A stretch of DNA of 62,212 nt, taken from NCBI RefSeq assembly GCF_021555155.1, contig NZ_JAKGBU010000022.1:1-62212 (forward strand), in the 5' to 3' direction. The first letter of the stretch is position 1. Each line of letters starts with the position of its first letter. The notes beneath the pieces are model-generated. The model saw only the letters and a list, made by a program, of their open reading frames with translations. It was not told the origin of the DNA and searched no databases. Shown in pieces: positions 60,951 to 62,212 of this stretch. The stretch is from Rhizobium alarense. GTDB lineage: Bacteria > Pseudomonadota > Alphaproteobacteria > Rhizobiales > Rhizobiaceae. A program made the position numbers and the translations under genes.

Positions 60951-62048
60951 ATGTCGCACAATACCTTCGGCCACCTCTTCCGCGTCACGACCTGGGGCGA
61001 AAGCCACGGCATCGCACTCGGCTGCGTGGTCGACGGCTGCCCGCCCGGCATCCGCTTCACGCTTGCCGAACTCCAGGCCTGGCTCGACAAGCGCAAGCCG
61101 GGCCAATCGCGCTTCGTGACGCAGCGCCGCGAGGACGACCTCGTGAAGGTGCTCTCCGGCGTGATGATGGACGACGACGGCGAGACGATGATCACCACCG
61201 GAACGCCGGTCTCGATGATGATCGAGAACACCGACCAGCGGTCCAAGGACTATTCCGAGATCGCCAAGCGCTACCGGCCCGGCCATGCCGACTATACCTA
61301 CGACGTCAAATACGGCATCCGCGACTATCGCGGCGGCGGGCGCTCCTCGGCGCGCGAGACGGCGGCGCGCGTCGCCGCCGGCGGGCTTGCCCGCAAGGTC
61401 GTGCCGGGGCTCAGCGTCCGCGCGGCGCTCGTGCAGATCGGCAAGCACCGGATCGACCGTGCCGACTGGGACTGGAACGAGGTCGGCAACAATCCCTTCT
61501 TCTGCCCCGACTCGAAGATGGTCCCGGTCTGGGAGGATTATCTCGACGGCATCCGCAAGGCCGGGTCCTCGGTCGGCGCCGTCGTCGAGGTCGTTGCCGA
61601 GGGTGTGCCCGCCGGCATCGGCGCGCCGATCTATGGCAAGCTCGACCAGGAGATCGCCTCGCTGCTCATGTCGATCAACGCCGTGAAGGGTGTCGAGATC
61701 GGCAACGGTTTCGCCGCCGCCGAAATTTCCGGCGAGGAGAATGCCGACGAAATGCGGATGGGCAATGACGGCAATCCGATCTTCCTGTCCAACCATGCCG
61801 GCGGCATTCTCGGCGGCATCTCCACCGGCCAGCCGGTCGTCGCCCGCTTCGCCATCAAGCCGACCTCGTCGATCCTGACCGAGCGCCGCTCGATCGACGC
61901 CGACGGCAACAATGTCGACGTGCGCACCAAGGGCCGGCACGACCCGTGCGTCGGCATCCGCGCCGTGCCGATCGGCGAGGCCATGGTCGCCTGCGCCATC
62001 GCCGACCACTATCTTCGCGACCGCGGCCAGACGGGCCGGCTGAAATAG
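60951..62048 (+). CDS. aroC: Chorismate synthase
   Basis: A 365-residue FMN-dependent enzyme that ends the shikimate pathway by forming chorismate. The start [20 protein letters not shown] holds the first conserved His, [18 protein letters not shown] is at about 124-141, and [12 protein letters not shown] and the C-terminal [17 protein letters not shown] are complete. The length is standard. It lies 133 bp after the c-di-GMP gene, and ribB begins 10 nt after its stop, so they form a unit. Confidence 0.98.
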   Translation: MSHNTFGHLFRVTTWGESHGIALGCVVDGCPPGIRFTLAELQAWLDKRKPGQSRFVTQRREDDLVKVLSGVMMDDDGETMITTGTPVSMMIENTDQRSKDYSEIAKRYRPGHADYTYDVKYGIRDYRGGGRSSARETAARVAAGGLARKVVPGLSVRAALVQIGKHRIDRADWDWNEVGNNPFFCPDSKMVPVWEDYLDGIRKAGSSVGAVVEVVAEGVPAGIGAPIYGKLDQEIASLLMSINAVKGVEIGNGFAAAEISGEENADEMRMGNDGNPIFLSNHAGGILGGISTGQPVVARFAIKPTSSILTERRSIDADGNNVDVRTKGRHDPCVGIRAVPIGEAMVACAIADHYLRDRGQTGRLK

Positions 62049-62058
62049 GAAGAGACCC

Positions 62059-62212
62059 ATGAGCTACGACCAGACGCGCGTCGTCGATGCCATCCGCGCC
62101 TTCGAGGCCGGCGAGATCGTCGTCGTCATGGACGACGACGGCCGCGAGAACGAGGGCGACCTCATCGTCGCGGCGGTCCACTGCACACCGGAAAAGATGG
62201 CCTTCATCGTGC
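62059..62212 (+). CDS. ribB: 3,4-Dihydroxy-2-butanone 4-phosphate synthase, N-terminal part
   Basis: The window ends inside this gene; 51 codons are seen. DQTRVVDAIRAFEAGEIVVVMDDDGRENEGDLIVAA contains the catalytic acidic loop DDDGRENEGD that is diagnostic for RibB, a riboflavin-pathway enzyme acting on ribulose 5-phosphate. Whether a GTP cyclohydrolase II domain (RibA) follows, as in some rhizobial versions, cannot be told. AGGAAGAG precedes the ATG. Confidence 0.93.
   Translation, partial: MSYDQTRVVDAIRAFEAGEIVVVMDDDGRENEGDLIVAAVHCTPEKMAFIV

Noticed and set aside
57647-61246. A minus-strand open frame antisense to the CHASE-PAS-GGDEF-EAL and aroC genes
   Set aside because: It spans two genes and the gap between them and shows no domain pattern.

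Overview
The window is high-GC chromosomal DNA of an alphaproteobacterium, most likely Rhizobiaceae (Ensifer/Shinella/Rhizobium-like). The reasons are a CcrM methylase with a C-terminal RAMA-type domain, the minus-strand order dciA - DsbA-like - smc - ppdK beside mutY, the aa3 oxidase operon ctaC-ctaD-ctaB-coxF-ctaG-ctaE followed by DUF983 and SURF1, the ispH-thrB-rnhA run, and an IalB-type protein. The genus is inferred from remembered family and gene-order knowledge, not from a search.

Layout. 0.1-4 kb: tRNA-Gln, a cupin, an MBL-fold hydrolase, a DUF393 protein, a DUF1499 membrane protein and two small proteins. 4.1-12.1 kb (minus): ppdK, smc, a DsbA-like lipoprotein and dciA, with mutY, a HAD phosphatase and an NTF2-like protein diverging on the plus strand. 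14.4-21.4 kb: an accessory island, visibly more A/T-rich at its left end, between two identical 65-bp direct repeats that each carry a bidirectional terminator. 21.4-28 kb: ccrM, a frameshifted vWA gene, a small ArsR-controlled pair of ABM and NIPSNAP genes, a HAD phosphatase and a lipoprotein, with two repeat structures. 28.4-35.2 kb: thrC, an M16 peptidase, a RimJ-like acetyltransferase, a c-di-GMP phosphodiesterase with a degenerate GGDEF domain, and a small exported protein. 35.3-42 kb: a zinc metallopeptidase, a CsbD-like miniprotein, YqgE, a DsbD-alpha-like protein, a peroxiredoxin, rnhA, thrB, ispH and a DUF1304 protein. 42.2-48.8 kb: the cytochrome c oxidase operon. 49.2-62.2 kb: ialB-like, tldD, a MazG-like gene, a polysaccharide deacetylase, pdxH, a surface antigen-like lipoprotein, a J-domain protein, fabI, a histidine phosphatase, a DUF1344 protein, a CHASE-PASx3-GGDEF-EAL protein, aroC and the start of ribB.

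The least ordinary part is the island. It encodes two colinear alpha/beta-hydrolase-TPR paralogues with a complete Ser-Asp-His triad, a third hydrolase-like protein that appears to have lost the serine, a fusion of a GT4 glycosyltransferase with a DUF115/MAF/GT42-like domain, a 58-residue coiled-coil protein, and a coiled-coil plus LamG-like protein. All six read in one direction. I infer a surface-glycan or glycoprotein assembly and acylation cassette. Its substrate is unknown and I know of no described system with this composition.

Regulatory structure: a perfect 13-bp-arm palindrome upstream of ppdK resembles PhaR/AniA-type sites, a tandem repeat upstream of ccrM resembles CtrA half-sites, and an ArsR-type operator lies beside its regulator.
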